The notes beneath the pieces are model-generated. The model made no database searches and was not told the DNA's origin. It saw only the letters and a list, made by a program, of their open reading frames with translations. A stretch of 64,000 bases of DNA from Pseudomonas sp. RIT-PI-S (GTDB taxonomy: Bacteria > Pseudomonadota > Gammaproteobacteria > Pseudomonadales > Pseudomonadaceae): assembly GCF_025642975.1 (NCBI RefSeq), contig NZ_JANZKJ010000001.1:620001-684000 (forward strand), read 5' to 3'. Positions 27,282 to 37,399 of the stretch are shown here, one piece after another (position 1 is the stretch's first letter; each line of letters begins with the position of its first letter). The translations under genes and the position numbers were made by a program.

Positions 27282-28022
27282 CTACCTGGCGTCGAATGCC
27301 TGGCCATTGACGCCGGTGCTGTCCGGCCCCATCAGGTAGAGGTACACCGGCATGATCTCCTCCGGGCGCGGGTTGCGCTGAGGATCCTCACCTGGGTAGG
27401 CCTGGGCGCGCATGTCGGTACGGGTGCCGCCGGGGTTCAGGCTGTTGGCTCGGATCAACGAACTGCCAGCCAGTTCGTCCGCCAGCGTTTGCATCAGCCC
27501 CTCGGTCGCGAACTTGGACACCGCATAAGCGCCCCACTGCGCGCGGCCCTTACGGCCCACGCTGCTCGAGGTGAAGATCACCGAGGCGTCGGTGGACCGG
27601 TGCAGCAAGGGCAGCATGGCGCGGGTGAGCATGAAGGTGGCATTTACGTTCACCTGCATCACCTGGATGAAGTCTGCGTCGGGAATTTCATCGAGGTTCG
27701 CCCGCGGGCCAAGGAGCGAAGCATTGTGCAGCAGGCCGTCGAGCCGCCCGAACTCGTCGTCTATACGTACTTCGAGCTTTTCGTAGTCCGACGTGCCTGC
27801 GTGTTCCAGGTCCAGCTCGAACACCGCGGGCCGTGGATGCCCCGCCCCCACGATGCGCTGGGCCACGGCCTGCAGGTTGGCGGCGGTTTTACCGAGCAGG
27901 ATCACCTTGGCGCCATGGGCGGCATACGCTTCGGCGGCCGCCGCGCCTATCCCGCGGCCAGCGCCCGTGACCAGGATCACCCGGTCGGCGAGCAGATTGG
28001 GTGGGGCCTGGTATTCGAACAT
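27282..28022 (-). CDS. yciK: YciK-type short-chain dehydrogenase
   Basis: This 246-residue SDR has VTGAGRGIG near residue 18, NNAS-type replaced by HNASLLGPRA near residue 98, FTSSSVGRKGRAQWGAYAVSKFA with Ser, Tyr and Lys near residues 150-167, and a PGGTRT motif. It matches YciK-family oxidoreductases, whose substrate is uncertain. It is the last gene of the minus-strand run mtaD-ubiG-mupP-yciK, separated from mupP by 29 bases. Confidence 0.88.
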   Translation of the reverse strand: MFEYQAPPNLLADRVILVTGAGRGIGAAAAEAYAAHGAKVILLGKTAANLQAVAQRIVGAGHPRPAVFELDLEHAGTSDYEKLEVRIDDEFGRLDGLLHNASLLGPRANLDEIPDADFIQVMQVNVNATFMLTRAMLPLLHRSTDASVIFTSSSVGRKGRAQWGAYAVSKFATEGLMQTLADELAGSSLIRANSLNPGGTRTDMRAQAYPGEDPQRNPRPEEIMPVYLYLMGPDSTGVNGQAFDAR

Positions 28023-28051
28023 TGCGTCTCCTTGCTCAAACAGCGCGGCGA

Positions 28052-28723
28052 TCAGCAGCCGCAGAGCGCGCGGTCGAGCACCTCGCGCAGCTCCTCGGGG
28101 TGGCTGACGACCACATCCGCGCCCCAGTGGTTGGGGTTGTCATGAGGATGAATATAGCCGTAACGCACCGCGGCGGTTTTGGTCCCGGCGTCGCGCCCGG
28201 ATTCGATGTCGCGCAGGTCGTCGCCCACGAACAACACGCGAGAGGGGTCCACCCCCAGGGTTTTGCACGCCAGGATCAGCGGCTCGGGGTCTGGCTTGCT
28301 ACGGGTGACGTGGTCCGGGCAGATCAACAGCCGAGACCGTTCGGCCAGCCCTAGCCGCTGCATGATGGGTTCGGCGAAGCGCACCGGCTTATTGGTGACC
28401 ACCCCCCACATCAGCCCGGCTTTCTCGATGTCGGCCAGCAGAGCGCCCATGCCGTCGTAGAGCCGCGTGTGAACGGCGCAGCCTTGTTGATAGCGCTCAA
28501 GGAATTCCAGGCGCAGCGCTTCGAACTCCGCCGCTTCGGGCGAGAGGGCGAAGGTGGCGCTGACCATGGCACGGGCGCCGCCAGAGATCACATCGCGGAT
28601 CAGTTGGTCGTTCACCGCCGGCAAGCCACGGTCGGCGAGCATGGCCTGACACACAGCGACGAAATCCGGAGCGGTGTCCAGCAGGGTGCCGTCCATGTCG
28701 AAAAGCACTGCGTCAAGGCGCAT
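28052..28723 (-). CDS. mupP: N-acetylmuramic acid 6-phosphate phosphatase MupP
   Basis: This 223-residue HAD-family phosphatase has motif [16 protein letters not shown] (nucleophile Asp9), motif II VVTNKP, the motif III Lys in RSKPDPEP and motif [12 protein letters not shown]. In Pseudomonas the gene at this place, next to ubiG and yciK, is MupP, which dephosphorylates MurNAc-6-P in the peptidoglycan recycling route that bypasses de novo UDP-MurNAc synthesis and affects fosfomycin tolerance. Older annotation is phosphoglycolate phosphatase (Gph). It begins two bases after ubiG. Confidence 0.88.
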   Translation of the reverse strand: MRLDAVLFDMDGTLLDTAPDFVAVCQAMLADRGLPAVNDQLIRDVISGGARAMVSATFALSPEAAEFEALRLEFLERYQQGCAVHTRLYDGMGALLADIEKAGLMWGVVTNKPVRFAEPIMQRLGLAERSRLLICPDHVTRSKPDPEPLILACKTLGVDPSRVLFVGDDLRDIESGRDAGTKTAAVRYGYIHPHDNPNHWGADVVVSHPEELREVLDRALCGC

Positions 28724-28725
28724 GT

Positions 28726-29424
28726 TTACGCCTCCCGTACGGTCTGAATCATGTAGTTGACGTCCACGTCCGCGGCCAGCTTGTAATGTTTGGTCAGCGG
28801 ATTGTAGGTCAGGCCGATCATGTCTTTGACCCGCAGGTCGGCGGCTCGGCTCCAGCTGCCCAGTTCCGATGGACGGATGAATTTCTTGAAGTCATGGGTG
28901 CCGCGCGGCAGCAGTTTCATGATGTATTCGGCGCCGACGATGGCGAACAGGTAAGCCTTCGGGTTGCGGTTGATGGTGGAGAAAAACACCTGGCCGCCGG
29001 GCTTGACCATTCGCGCGCAGGCTTTGATCACCGAGGAAGGGTCCGGCACGTGCTCGAGCATCTCGAGGCACGTGACCACGTCGAAGGCGCCAGGCGCTTC
29101 TTCCGCCAGGGCCTCGGCAGTGATCTGCCGGTACTCCACGTTCACCCCAGACTCCAGCTGATGCAGCCGCGCTACCGCGAGCGGTGCCTCGCCCATGTCG
29201 ATACCCGTCACGGTAGCCCCGCGCAGCGCCATGGCCTCGCTCAGGATGCCGCCTCCGCACCCTACGTCCAGCACTCGCTTGCCGGCGAGGTGAGCGCGCT
29301 CGTCGATCCAGTTGACCCGCAGCGGATTGATCTCGTGCAGCGGCTTGAACTCGCTCTCCCGATCCCACCAGCGGTGGGCGAGGGCTTCGAATTTGGCGAT
29401 TTCGGCGTGGTCGACGTTACTCAT
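28726..29424 (-). CDS. ubiG: ubiquinone biosynthesis O-methyltransferase UbiG
   Basis: This 232-residue class I SAM methyltransferase has motif [17 protein letters not shown] near residue 50 and the conserved start [29 protein letters not shown]. It performs both O-methylations in ubiquinone synthesis at the inner membrane surface. The ATG at 29424 has AAGGATC upstream, which fits better than the ATG six codons earlier. It is followed immediately by mupP. Confidence 0.95.
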   Translation of the reverse strand: MSNVDHAEIAKFEALAHRWWDRESEFKPLHEINPLRVNWIDERAHLAGKRVLDVGCGGGILSEAMALRGATVTGIDMGEAPLAVARLHQLESGVNVEYRQITAEALAEEAPGAFDVVTCLEMLEHVPDPSSVIKACARMVKPGGQVFFSTINRNPKAYLFAIVGAEYIMKLLPRGTHDFKKFIRPSELGSWSRAADLRVKDMIGLTYNPLTKHYKLAADVDVNYMIQTVREA

Positions 29425-29499
29425 GGGCGATCCTTGGAACAAAGATAAAAAAGGTGGCTCGAGCGCACGCTGAGCATTGCGCCTAGGGCGTGTTACCGG

Positions 29500-30831
29500 T
29501 CATTGAGCGTCGCTCGCGGCGATGCGCTCGCCCCAGGCGCGGGCACGGGCGGCGAGCGCGGCTTCATCGAAACCCGTAAGCCGGCCGTCGCTCAACAGTG
29601 CCTGGCCGGCGACCCACAGGTGCCTGACGCAGTCGCGCCCGGTGGCGTAAATCAATTGAGATACCGGGTTGTAGACCGGTTGCTGGGCGAGGCCAGACAG
29701 ATCGAAGGCCACGACGTCTGCGGCCTTGCCCACTTCCAGCGAGCCGATCAGCGCGTCCAGCCCCAGCGCTCGTGCGCCGTTGAGCGTTGCCATGCGCAAG
29801 GCACGATGGGCATCCACGGCGGTTGCCGAGCCCGCTACCGCCTTTGCCAGAAGGGCCGCGGTACGAACCTCAGCCAGCAGGTCCAGATCGTTGTTGCTGG
29901 CGGCGCCATCGGTACCCACGGCCACATTCACCCCGGCCTGCCACAGGCGCTCTATCGGACAGAAGCCGCTGGCCAGCTTGAGGTTGGACTCAGGGCAATG
30001 CACCACACTGCAGTTGTTTTCTACCAGCAGGGCCAGGTCGTCATCGTTGACCTGGGTCATGTGCACGGCCTGGAAGCGCGGCCCCAGCATCCCGAGGCGA
30101 GCGAGCCTGGCCAGCGGGCGCTCGCCGGTATGTTCCAGCGCCTGCTGTACCTCCGAAGCGGTTTCGTGGACGTGCATCTGGATCGGCGCATCCAGCTGGT
30201 TGGCCAGCACCCGGACTTTCTCCAGGTTGGCATCGCCCACGGTATAAGGCGCGTGAGGGCCGAACGCCAGGCTAACGCGGGGGTGGTCACGCAACTCGTC
30301 GAAGAGGGCAATGCCCTGGCGCAGCGCTTCGTCGATATCGCGGGCGCCCGGCACGGGAAAATCCAGAATCGGCACGGAGATCTGCGCACGCATGCCGCTT
30401 TCGTGAACGCGCTCGGCGGCGATCTTGGGGAAGAAGTACATGTCGGCGAAACAGGTGATGCCGCCCTTGAGCTGCTCGGCGATGGCCAGGTCCATGCCAT
30501 CGCGGACGAAGGCTTCATCCACCCAGCGGCCTTCGGCCGGCCAGATGTGGTCCTGCAGCCAGGTCATCAGCGGCAGGTCATCGGCCAGGCCACGGAACAG
30601 GGCCATCGCCCCATGGCCGTGGGCATTGACCATCCCCGGCGTGAGCAGGCAACCCGGCAGTTCCAGCACTTCCACTGCCGAACGGGCCATGCCGTCGGCG
30701 CGTGGGCCGATGAATTCGATCAGGCCGTCCCGGATACCCAGCGCGTAATCCTTGAACACCACGCCCGCCGGTTCCACCGGAACCAGCCAGCTTGGCAGCA
30801 GCAGGAGATCGAGCGTTGGGGCTGGGGGCAT
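29500..30831 (-). CDS. mtaD: methylthioadenosine/S-adenosylhomocysteine-type deaminase (amidohydrolase)
   Basis: This 443-residue amidohydrolase shows the metal-site pattern VNAHGHGAM (HxH) near residue 70, [13 protein letters not shown] and GTDGAASNN (Asp). This TRZ/ATZ-family clade deaminates 5'-methylthioadenosine to methylthioinosine in Pseudomonas, and with the divergent mtnA it belongs to methionine salvage. The ATG at 30831 is chosen over a long upstream frame that overlaps mtnA. It lies 75 bases before ubiG and may head that operon. Confidence 0.88.
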   Translation of the reverse strand: MPPAPTLDLLLLPSWLVPVEPAGVVFKDYALGIRDGLIEFIGPRADGMARSAVEVLELPGCLLTPGMVNAHGHGAMALFRGLADDLPLMTWLQDHIWPAEGRWVDEAFVRDGMDLAIAEQLKGGITCFADMYFFPKIAAERVHESGMRAQISVPILDFPVPGARDIDEALRQGIALFDELRDHPRVSLAFGPHAPYTVGDANLEKVRVLANQLDAPIQMHVHETASEVQQALEHTGERPLARLARLGMLGPRFQAVHMTQVNDDDLALLVENNCSVVHCPESNLKLASGFCPIERLWQAGVNVAVGTDGAASNNDLDLLAEVRTAALLAKAVAGSATAVDAHRALRMATLNGARALGLDALIGSLEVGKAADVVAFDLSGLAQQPVYNPVSQLIYATGRDCVRHLWVAGQALLSDGRLTGFDEAALAARARAWGERIAASDAQ

Positions 30832-30895
30832 GGCGGCTTCCGATGGGAGGAACAGGATGCCGAAGTATACCCGAGCGTCTTTCCCGGGCGAGCGG

Positions 30896-30901
30896 TATAA
30901 T
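30896..30901 (+). promoter_or_regulatory. candidate -10 box of mtnA
   Basis: A perfect TATAAT lies 33 bases before the mtnA start in the divergent mtaD/mtnA gap. No good -35 match is present at 17 bases, so the promoter may depend on an activator. Confidence 0.4.
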
Positions 30902-30933
30902 CGGCGGTTTTGAAAGCTTGAGTGGGGTGGGGC

Positions 30934-32010
30934 ATGCGCGATCGGCTTTTGGCGGCAGAGAAAGTAAAGGCGATCGAGTGGCGGGACGGCGCCTTGTTTC
31001 TGCTCGACCAGCGCCTGCTGCCAGCCTCCGAAACCTGGCTGCGCCACGATGACGCCGCCGCGGTAGCCGATGCTATCCGCGGCATGGTGGTTCGTGGCGC
31101 GCCAGCCATTGGCATCGCCGCGGCCTATGGCGTGGCGCTCTCGGTGGCTCGGCGGCTGCAGGCAGGCGGAGACTGGCGCGCCGCAGTGGCGGCGGATATC
31201 GCCTTGCTGGCCGACTCCCGTCCCACCGCGGTGAACCTGTTCTGGGCGCTCAATCGCATGCGCGACCGCCTGGGCCGGCTACGTGAAAGCGAGTCGCCGC
31301 TCGCCGCGATGGAAGCCGAGGCGGTGGACATCCATCAGAGCGACCGCGAAGCCAACCTGACCATGGCCCAGCTTGGGGTAGACCTGATCCGCAAGCATCA
31401 GGGCAACGTGCAAGCCCTGCTCACCCATTGCAATACCGGCGCGCTCGCCACGGGCGGCTTCGGCACCGCCCTGGGGGTAATCCGTGGCGCCTGGCTGGAG
31501 GGCATGGTCGAGCGGGTATACGCCGATGAAACCCGCCCCTGGCTGCAAGGCTCGCGGCTGACCGCGTGGGAGCTGGCCAATGAGGGCATACCGGTATCGC
31601 TCAATGCCGACTCTGCCGCGGCGCACATCATGAAGACCAAAGGCATCACCTGGGTCATCGTCGGGGCGGACCGCATCACTGCCAATGGTGACGTTGCTAA
31701 CAAGATCGGCACCTACCAGTTGGCGGTCAATGCCATGCACCACGGTGTGCGGTTCATGGTGGTCGCGCCCAGCTCCACTATCGACATGAGCTTGGAAACC
31801 GGGGACGACATTCCCATCGAAGAGCGCGCTGGCAGCGAACTGCTCGAAGTGGGTGGAACCCGCATCGGTGCCGATGTCGACGCCTTCAACCCGGTGTTCG
31901 ACGTGACGCCGGCCGACCTGATCGACGCCATCGTCACCGAGAAAGGCATCGTCGAACGCCCGGATGCCGCCAAGATGAACCAGCTGATGTGCCGCAAGCG
32001 GTTGCATTGA
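30934..32010 (+). CDS. mtnA: S-methyl-5-thioribose-1-phosphate isomerase MtnA
   Basis: This 358-residue protein of the eIF2B-related isomerase family has [13 protein letters not shown] near residue 53, the active-site Cys region [13 protein letters not shown] (about residues 158-170) and the catalytic Asp in [11 protein letters not shown] near residue 249. It converts methylthioribose-1-phosphate to methylthioribulose-1-phosphate in methionine salvage. The ATG at 30934 has a G-rich RBS (GGGGTGGGG) upstream. It diverges from mtaD, its pathway partner. Confidence 0.95.
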   Translation: MRDRLLAAEKVKAIEWRDGALFLLDQRLLPASETWLRHDDAAAVADAIRGMVVRGAPAIGIAAAYGVALSVARRLQAGGDWRAAVAADIALLADSRPTAVNLFWALNRMRDRLGRLRESESPLAAMEAEAVDIHQSDREANLTMAQLGVDLIRKHQGNVQALLTHCNTGALATGGFGTALGVIRGAWLEGMVERVYADETRPWLQGSRLTAWELANEGIPVSLNADSAAAHIMKTKGITWVIVGADRITANGDVANKIGTYQLAVNAMHHGVRFMVVAPSSTIDMSLETGDDIPIEERAGSELLEVGGTRIGADVDAFNPVFDVTPADLIDAIVTEKGIVERPDAAKMNQLMCRKRLH

Positions 32011-32028
32011 GCTGCTGGTGGTAGGTCT

Positions 32029-32096
32029 GTAGGGCCGGGCAAAGCCCGCGAAAGCCTTTTGCGGTATCGGGTTCGCGCGCTGGCGCTCGCGCCTGC
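32029..32096. repeat. BIME: two REP-like palindromes after mtnA
   Basis: A GTAG head at 32029 is followed by GGCCGGGCAAAGCCCGCGAA. An inverted partner (GTTCGCGCGCTGGCGCTCGC) begins at 32071. The pair fills the start of the mtnA-gyrA gap. Confidence 0.65.
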
Positions 32097-32258
32097 AAGG
32101 GTGATAGGCGCCCCTCAAAAACCGCCCCAATAAGATGTGCCCTTGCGGCCAAGCCTTCTGAGCGGCCTTCCAAGCCTTTTATGGCCTTTGGCACTGTCCT
32201 CCAAAGCCTTGATTGGGATAGGCCCTTGCTGCGCGCTGTGGTAACATCCGGCGGTTTA

Positions 32259-32372
32259 GAGGCTGGCCTACACGAAGTGCCGCCACGCTGTTTGTGAGAC
32301 GCAAGTCGTCAGGTGTGCGCTGGCCATTGCTGGCTCGGCTGAGTTTCATTACATAAAGGAATCAGGCTTCTC
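32259..32372 (+). ncRNA. candidate structured gyrA leader (gyrA RNA motif)
   Basis: A 'gyrA RNA motif' is known from Pseudomonas gyrA 5' leaders. Here TGGCC and ACAC (32264-32273) can pair with GTGT and GGCCA (32313-32326), enclosing a small hairpin GAC-GCAA-GTC (32298-32307) with a GNRA loop. The element ends about 45 bases before the gyrA RBS (AAAGGAATC). The pairing was worked out by eye; a covariance-model search would decide. Confidence 0.4.
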
Positions 32373-35045
32373 ATGGGCGAACTGGCCAAAGAAATCCTAC
32401 CGGTCAATATCGAAGACGAGCTCCGGCAGTCGTACCTCGACTACGCCATGAGCGTAATCGTCGGGCGTGCACTGCCCGACGCCCGCGATGGCTTGAAGCC
32501 AGTGCATCGGCGGGTTCTTTATGCCATGAGCGAGCTGGGCAACGACTGGAACAAGCCCTACAAGAAATCGGCCCGTGTGGTCGGTGACGTGATCGGTAAA
32601 TACCACCCCCACGGCGACACTGCCGTCTACGACACCATCGTGCGGATGGCCCAGCCGTTCTCGCTGCGCTACCTGCTCGTGGATGGCCAGGGCAACTTCG
32701 GGTCGGTGGACGGCGACAACGCCGCGGCCATGCGGTACACCGAAGTGCGCATGACCAAGCTGGCCCACGAGCTGCTGGCCGACCTGCACAAGGAAACCGT
32801 CGACTGGGTGCCCAACTACGACGGCACCGAGCTGATCCCGGCGGTCATGCCCACGCGCATTCCCAACCTGCTGGTCAACGGTTCCAGCGGCATCGCCGTC
32901 GGCATGGCTACCAACATCCCGCCGCACAACCTGGGTGAGGTGCTCGACGGCTGCCTGGCGGTGATCGACAACCCGGACGTCACCATCGATGAGCTGATGC
33001 AGCACATCCCCGGGCCGGATTTCCCCACCGCCGCCATCATCAATGGCCGCCAGGGCATCATCGAGGCGTATCGCACCGGCCGCGGCCGCATCTACATGCG
33101 TGCCCGTTCCACCGTGGAAGACATCGACAAAGTCGGCGGCCGCCAGCAGATCGTGGTCACCGAGCTGCCCTATCAGCTGAACAAGGCGCGCCTGATCGAG
33201 AAGATCGCCGAGCTGGTGAAGGAAAAGAAACTCGAAGGCATTACCGAGCTGCGCGACGAGTCCGACAAGGACGGTATGCGCATCGTCATCGAGCTGCGTC
33301 GGGGCGAAGTGCCTGAGGTCATCCTCAACAACCTCTATGCCCAGACCCAACTGCAAGCGGTCTTTGGCATCAACATCGTTGCCCTGGTCGACGGCCGGCC
33401 ACGCCTGCTCAACCTCAAGGACCTGCTCGAGGCCTTCGTTCGCCATCGCCGCGAAGTCGTTACCCGCCGCACCGTGTTCGAGCTGCGCAAGGCGCGCGAG
33501 CGTGGCCACATCCTGGAAGGCCAGGCGGTGGCGCTGTCCAACATCGACCCGGTCATCGCGCTGATCAAGGCGTCGCCGACGCCGTCCGAGGCCAAGGAAG
33601 CCCTGGTGTCCACCGGCTGGGAATCCACCGCGGTGATGACCATGGTCGAGCGCGCCGGCGCCGATGCCTGCCGCCCGGAAAACCTCGACCCGCAGTACGG
33701 CATGCGTGACGGCAAGTACTTCCTCTCGCCGGAGCAGGCCCAGGCTATCCTCGACCTGCGACTGCACCGCCTGACCGGCCTGGAGCACGAGAAGCTGCTG
33801 GCCGAGTACCAGGAAATCCTCAACCAGATCGGCGAACTCATTCGCATCCTCAGCAGCGCCGAGCGCCTGATGGAAGTGATTCGCGAGGAGCTGGAGCTGA
33901 TCCGCGCCGAATACGGCGATGCGCGCCGCACCGAGATCCTCGACGCGCGCCTTGACCTGACCCTTGGCGACATGATTCCCGAAGAACACCGCGTGGTGAC
34001 CATCTCCCACGGCGGCTACGCCAAGACCCAGCCCCTGGCGGCCTACCAGGCGCAGCGCCGGGGCGGCAAGGGCAAGTCGGCCACGGGCGTGAAGGACGAG
34101 GACTACATCTCCCACCTGCTGGTCGCCAACAGCCACACCACGCTGATGCTGTTCTCCAGCAAGGGCAAGGTGTACTGGCTCAAGACCTACGAAATTCCCG
34201 AAGCCTCCCGCGCGGCGCGTGGTCGCCCGCTGGTGAACCTGCTGCCCCTGGGCGAAGGCGAGTACATCACCACCATGCTGCCGGTGGAGGAGTACACCGA
34301 AGGCCACTTCATCTTCATGGCCACCGCCAACGGCACCGTGAAGAAAGTGCCGCTGCAGCAGTTCAGCCGCCAACGCAGTGTTGGCCTGATCGCCCTGGAG
34401 CTGGACGAAGGCGACGTGTTGATCTCGGCGTCCATTACCGATGGCAACCGTGAAGTCATGCTGTTCTCCGACGCCGGCAAGGTGACCCGCTTCAACGAAG
34501 CAGATGTGCGCCCGATGGGCCGTACCGCCCGCGGCGTCCGCGGCATGCGCCTGGGTGAAGGCCAGCGGTTGATCTCCATGATCATCCCGGAGGAGGGCAG
34601 CCAGATCCTTACCGCCTCCGAGCGCGGTTATGGCAAGCGCACCGCCATCGCCGAGTTCCCGCAATACAACCGCGGCGGCCAGGGCGTGATCGCCATGGTC
34701 AGCAATGACCGTAACGGCCGCCTGGTGGGGGCCGTGCAGGTGCTCGAGGGCGAGGAGATCATGCTGATCTCCGACCAGGGCACCCTGGTGCGTACCCGGG
34801 TTGGCGAGGTCTCCAGCCTTGGCCGCAACACGCAGGGCGTGACCCTGATCAAGCTGGCCAGCGACGAGAAACTGGTGGGCCTGGAGCGGGTTCAGGAGCC
34901 TTCCGAGGAGGAAGTGGAGATCTTCGAAAGCGAGGACGCGCTGGCCGCGACCATGGTCGAGGAGCTTGCTGACGCGCCTGAAGAGCCTCTGGAAACCCCT
35001 GCCGATCACCTGGGTGACACTGGCGAAGAGCCGATCCCGGAGTAA
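32373..35045 (+). CDS. gyrA: DNA gyrase subunit A
   Basis: This 890-residue type IIA topoisomerase subunit has the catalytic Tyr122 in AAMRYTE, the quinolone region [16 protein letters not shown] with Thr83 and Asp87 (the quinolone-sensitive residues), and the GyrA box QRRGGKG at residues 561-567 that starts the DNA-wrapping C-terminal propeller. The C-terminal tail is acidic ([14 protein letters not shown] and onward). With GyrB it forms the supercoiling enzyme. The gene precedes serC as in other Pseudomonas. A hairpin without a T-run follows at 35068. Confidence 0.98.
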   Translation: MGELAKEILPVNIEDELRQSYLDYAMSVIVGRALPDARDGLKPVHRRVLYAMSELGNDWNKPYKKSARVVGDVIGKYHPHGDTAVYDTIVRMAQPFSLRYLLVDGQGNFGSVDGDNAAAMRYTEVRMTKLAHELLADLHKETVDWVPNYDGTELIPAVMPTRIPNLLVNGSSGIAVGMATNIPPHNLGEVLDGCLAVIDNPDVTIDELMQHIPGPDFPTAAIINGRQGIIEAYRTGRGRIYMRARSTVEDIDKVGGRQQIVVTELPYQLNKARLIEKIAELVKEKKLEGITELRDESDKDGMRIVIELRRGEVPEVILNNLYAQTQLQAVFGINIVALVDGRPRLLNLKDLLEAFVRHRREVVTRRTVFELRKARERGHILEGQAVALSNIDPVIALIKASPTPSEAKEALVSTGWESTAVMTMVERAGADACRPENLDPQYGMRDGKYFLSPEQAQAILDLRLHRLTGLEHEKLLAEYQEILNQIGELIRILSSAERLMEVIREELELIRAEYGDARRTEILDARLDLTLGDMIPEEHRVVTISHGGYAKTQPLAAYQAQRRGGKGKSATGVKDEDYISHLLVANSHTTLMLFSSKGKVYWLKTYEIPEASRAARGRPLVNLLPLGEGEYITTMLPVEEYTEGHFIFMATANGTVKKVPLQQFSRQRSVGLIALELDEGDVLISASITDGNREVMLFSDAGKVTRFNEADVRPMGRTARGVRGMRLGEGQRLISMIIPEEGSQILTASERGYGKRTAIAEFPQYNRGGQGVIAMVSNDRNGRLVGAVQVLEGEEIMLISDQGTLVRTRVGEVSSLGRNTQGVTLIKLASDEKLVGLERVQEPSEEEVEIFESEDALAATMVEELADAPEEPLETPADHLGDTGEEPIPE

Positions 35046-35067
35046 AACGCCGGAGCAAAGCGAGACA

Positions 35068-35089
35068 GCCGGGCACATGGGTGCCCGGC
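35068..35089 (+). terminator. hairpin between gyrA and serC
   Basis: GCCGGGCAC (35068-35076) and GTGCCCGGC (35081-35089) form a nine-pair perfect stem around ATGG. No T-run follows, so it may mark a processing point or partial terminator rather than a complete stop. Confidence 0.5.
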
Positions 35090-35129
35090 GATGCAAAGAC
35101 AATCAGCCCTTTGTAGAGCGAGAGTGGAT

Positions 35130-36212
35130 GTGAGCAACCGAGCCTTTAACTTCTGCGCAGGCCCCGCTGCGCTTCCTGACGCCGTTCTGCAGCGTGCCCA
35201 GGCGGAAATGCTCGACTGGCATGGCAAGGGCCTTTCCGTAATGGAAATGAGCCACCGCAGCGATGACTACCAGGCCGTCGCGCACAAGGCCGAGCAGGAC
35301 CTGCGAGACCTTCTGTCTATCCCCTCCAACTACAAAGTGCTTTTCCTTCAAGGTGGCGCCAGCCAGCAGTTCGCGGAAATCCCGCTCAACCTGCTGCCCG
35401 AAGGGGGCGTGGCCGACTACATCAATACCGGCATCTGGTCGGGCAAGGCTGTCGACGAAGCCCGTCGCTACGGCACGATCAACGTTGCCGCCAGCGCGAA
35501 GAGCCTCGATTTCCTCGACCTGCCGCCACAAGACCAATGGCAGTTGAGCGATAACGCCGCCTATGTGCATTACGCCAGCAACGAAACCATCGGTGGCCTG
35601 CAGTTCCAGTGGGTGCCCAACACCGATGCGCCCCTGGTGGTGGACATGTCTTCGGACATCCTTTCGCGGCCGATCAATGTCGCGGACTACGGCATGATCT
35701 ATGCGGGCGCGCAGAAGAACATCGGCCCCAGCGGCCTGGTGGTGGTGATCATCCGCGAAGACCTGCTCGGCAATGCCCGGGCTAGCTGCCCGACCATGCT
35801 CAACTACAAGGTCGCCGCGGATAACGGCTCCATGTACAACACTCCTGCGACCTACTCTTGGTACCTCTCGGGCCTGGTGTTCGAGTGGCTGAAAGAGCAG
35901 GGCGGTGTAGCCGCCATGGAGCAACGCAACCGTGCCAAGAAGGACCGTCTGTACGGTTTCATCGATGGCAGCGCCTTCTATAGCAACCCCATCGCGCCGG
36001 CGGCACGTTCGTGGATGAACGTTCCGTTCCGTTTGGCGGATGAGCGCCTCGATAGCACCTTCCTCGCTGGCGCCGATGCCCGCGGCTTGCTCAACCTCAA
36101 GGGGCACCGTTCGGTCGGTGGCATGCGCGCCTCGATCTACAACGCGCTTGGGCTGGACGCCGTTGAGGCGTTGGTGGCCTACATGGGCGAATTCGAGAAG
36201 GAACATGGCTGA
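35130..36212 (+). CDS. serC: phosphoserine aminotransferase SerC
   Basis: This 360-residue fold-type I PLP enzyme starts (GTG at 35130) SNRAFNFCAGPAALPDAV, with the PLP lysine in IYAGAQKNIGPSG near residue 197 and LKGHRSVGGMRAS near the end. It makes phosphoserine from 3-phosphohydroxypyruvate and also serves pyridoxine synthesis. The GTG start fits the family N-terminus; the longer frame from 35091 begins in the gyrA-serC hairpin. The stop overlaps the pheA start by one base (TGATG). Confidence 0.95.
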   Translation: MSNRAFNFCAGPAALPDAVLQRAQAEMLDWHGKGLSVMEMSHRSDDYQAVAHKAEQDLRDLLSIPSNYKVLFLQGGASQQFAEIPLNLLPEGGVADYINTGIWSGKAVDEARRYGTINVAASAKSLDFLDLPPQDQWQLSDNAAYVHYASNETIGGLQFQWVPNTDAPLVVDMSSDILSRPINVADYGMIYAGAQKNIGPSGLVVVIIREDLLGNARASCPTMLNYKVAADNGSMYNTPATYSWYLSGLVFEWLKEQGGVAAMEQRNRAKKDRLYGFIDGSAFYSNPIAPAARSWMNVPFRLADERLDSTFLAGADARGLLNLKGHRSVGGMRASIYNALGLDAVEALVAYMGEFEKEHG

Positions 36213-37306
36213 TGGCCGAACAGGAACTCAAGGCGCTGCGCCTGCGCATCGACAGCCTCGACGAGAAGATCCTTGATCTGATCAGTGAGCGGGCGCGGTG
36301 TGCCCAGGAAGTTGCGCGGGTGAAGATGGGCGAGCTGGCCGTCGGCGAGCAGCCGATCTTCTATCGGCCCGAGCGAGAGGCGCAGGTGCTCAAACGGGTG
36401 ATGGAGCGCAACCAGGGGCCGCTGGGTGACGAGGAAATGGCGCGGCTTTTCCGCGAAATCATGTCCACCTGCCTGGCGCTGGAGCAGCCGCTGAAGGTGG
36501 CCTACCTGGGCCCCGAGGGCACTTTCACCCAGGCCGCGGCCATGAAGCACTTCGGCCATGCGGTGATCAGCCAGCCCATGGCGGCCATCGACGAAGTGTT
36601 CCGCGAGGTGGTTGCTGGCGCGGTGAATTTCGGCGTAGTCCCGGTGGAGAATTCCACCGAGGGCGCGGTGAACCACACCCTGGACAGCTTCCTCGAGCAC
36701 GACATGGTGATCTGCGGCGAGGTGGAGCTACGCATCCACCACCATTTGTTGATCGGCTCCAACACCAAGACCGACAGCATTTCGCGCATTTATTCCCATG
36801 CCCAGTCCCTGGCCCAGTGCCGCAAATGGCTCGACGCCCACTACCCGAACGTCGAGCGCGTAGCGGTATCGAGCAACGCCGAGGCGGCCAAGCGGGTCAA
36901 GGGCGAGTGGAATTCCGCTGCCATCGCAGGCGACATGGCAGCCAGCCTGTACGGCCTGGAGCGCCTGGCCGAGAAGATCGAGGACCGGCCGGACAACTCC
37001 ACCCGGTTCCTGATCATCGGCAACCAGGAAGTGCCTCCAACCGGTGATGACAAGACCTCCGTCATCGTGTCGATGCAGAACAAGCCTGGCGCCTTGCATG
37101 AGCTGTTGATGCCGTTCCACGACAACAACATTGACCTCACGCGCATCGAGACGCGGCCATCACGCAGTGGAAAGTGGACATATGTGTTCTTCATCGATTT
37201 CGTCGGCCATCACCGTGATCCGCTGATCAAGGCTGTGCTTGAGCGCATCAGCGGCGAGTCGGTGGCATTGAAGGTGCTCGGGTCCTATCCCAAGGCCGTG
37301 CTCTAA
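36212..37306 (+). CDS. pheA: bifunctional chorismate mutase/prephenate dehydratase PheA
   Basis: This 364-residue protein has an N-terminal AroQ-type chorismate mutase (residues 1-90; LRLRIDSLDEKILDLISERARCAQEVARVK), a prephenate dehydratase domain (about 94-270; VPVENSTEGAVNHTLD) and a C-terminal ACT domain (about 280-360; GALHELLMPFHDNNIDLTRIETRPS) that binds phenylalanine for feedback control. It converts chorismate to phenylpyruvate. Its start overlaps the serC stop. The aminotransferase gene hisC2, which follows pheA in P. aeruginosa, is absent here. Confidence 0.96.
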   Translation: MAEQELKALRLRIDSLDEKILDLISERARCAQEVARVKMGELAVGEQPIFYRPEREAQVLKRVMERNQGPLGDEEMARLFREIMSTCLALEQPLKVAYLGPEGTFTQAAAMKHFGHAVISQPMAAIDEVFREVVAGAVNFGVVPVENSTEGAVNHTLDSFLEHDMVICGEVELRIHHHLLIGSNTKTDSISRIYSHAQSLAQCRKWLDAHYPNVERVAVSSNAEAAKRVKGEWNSAAIAGDMAASLYGLERLAEKIEDRPDNSTRFLIIGNQEVPPTGDDKTSVIVSMQNKPGALHELLMPFHDNNIDLTRIETRPSRSGKWTYVFFIDFVGHHRDPLIKAVLERISGESVALKVLGSYPKAVL

Positions 37307-37399
37307 CGCCTATATCGCAGCCGCTGCGGCGGCTGCTTTCCTCTACCACCATGGCAGGTGGCGGCCCAGCCGTCGCGGCCAAGCGTCTCGGATTGCCCC

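Noticed and set aside
32397..35102. 901-residue minus-strand frame opposite gyrA
   Set aside because: The coding strand is fixed by gyrA motifs (Tyr122, GyrA box); the reverse frame is an artefact of codon bias.
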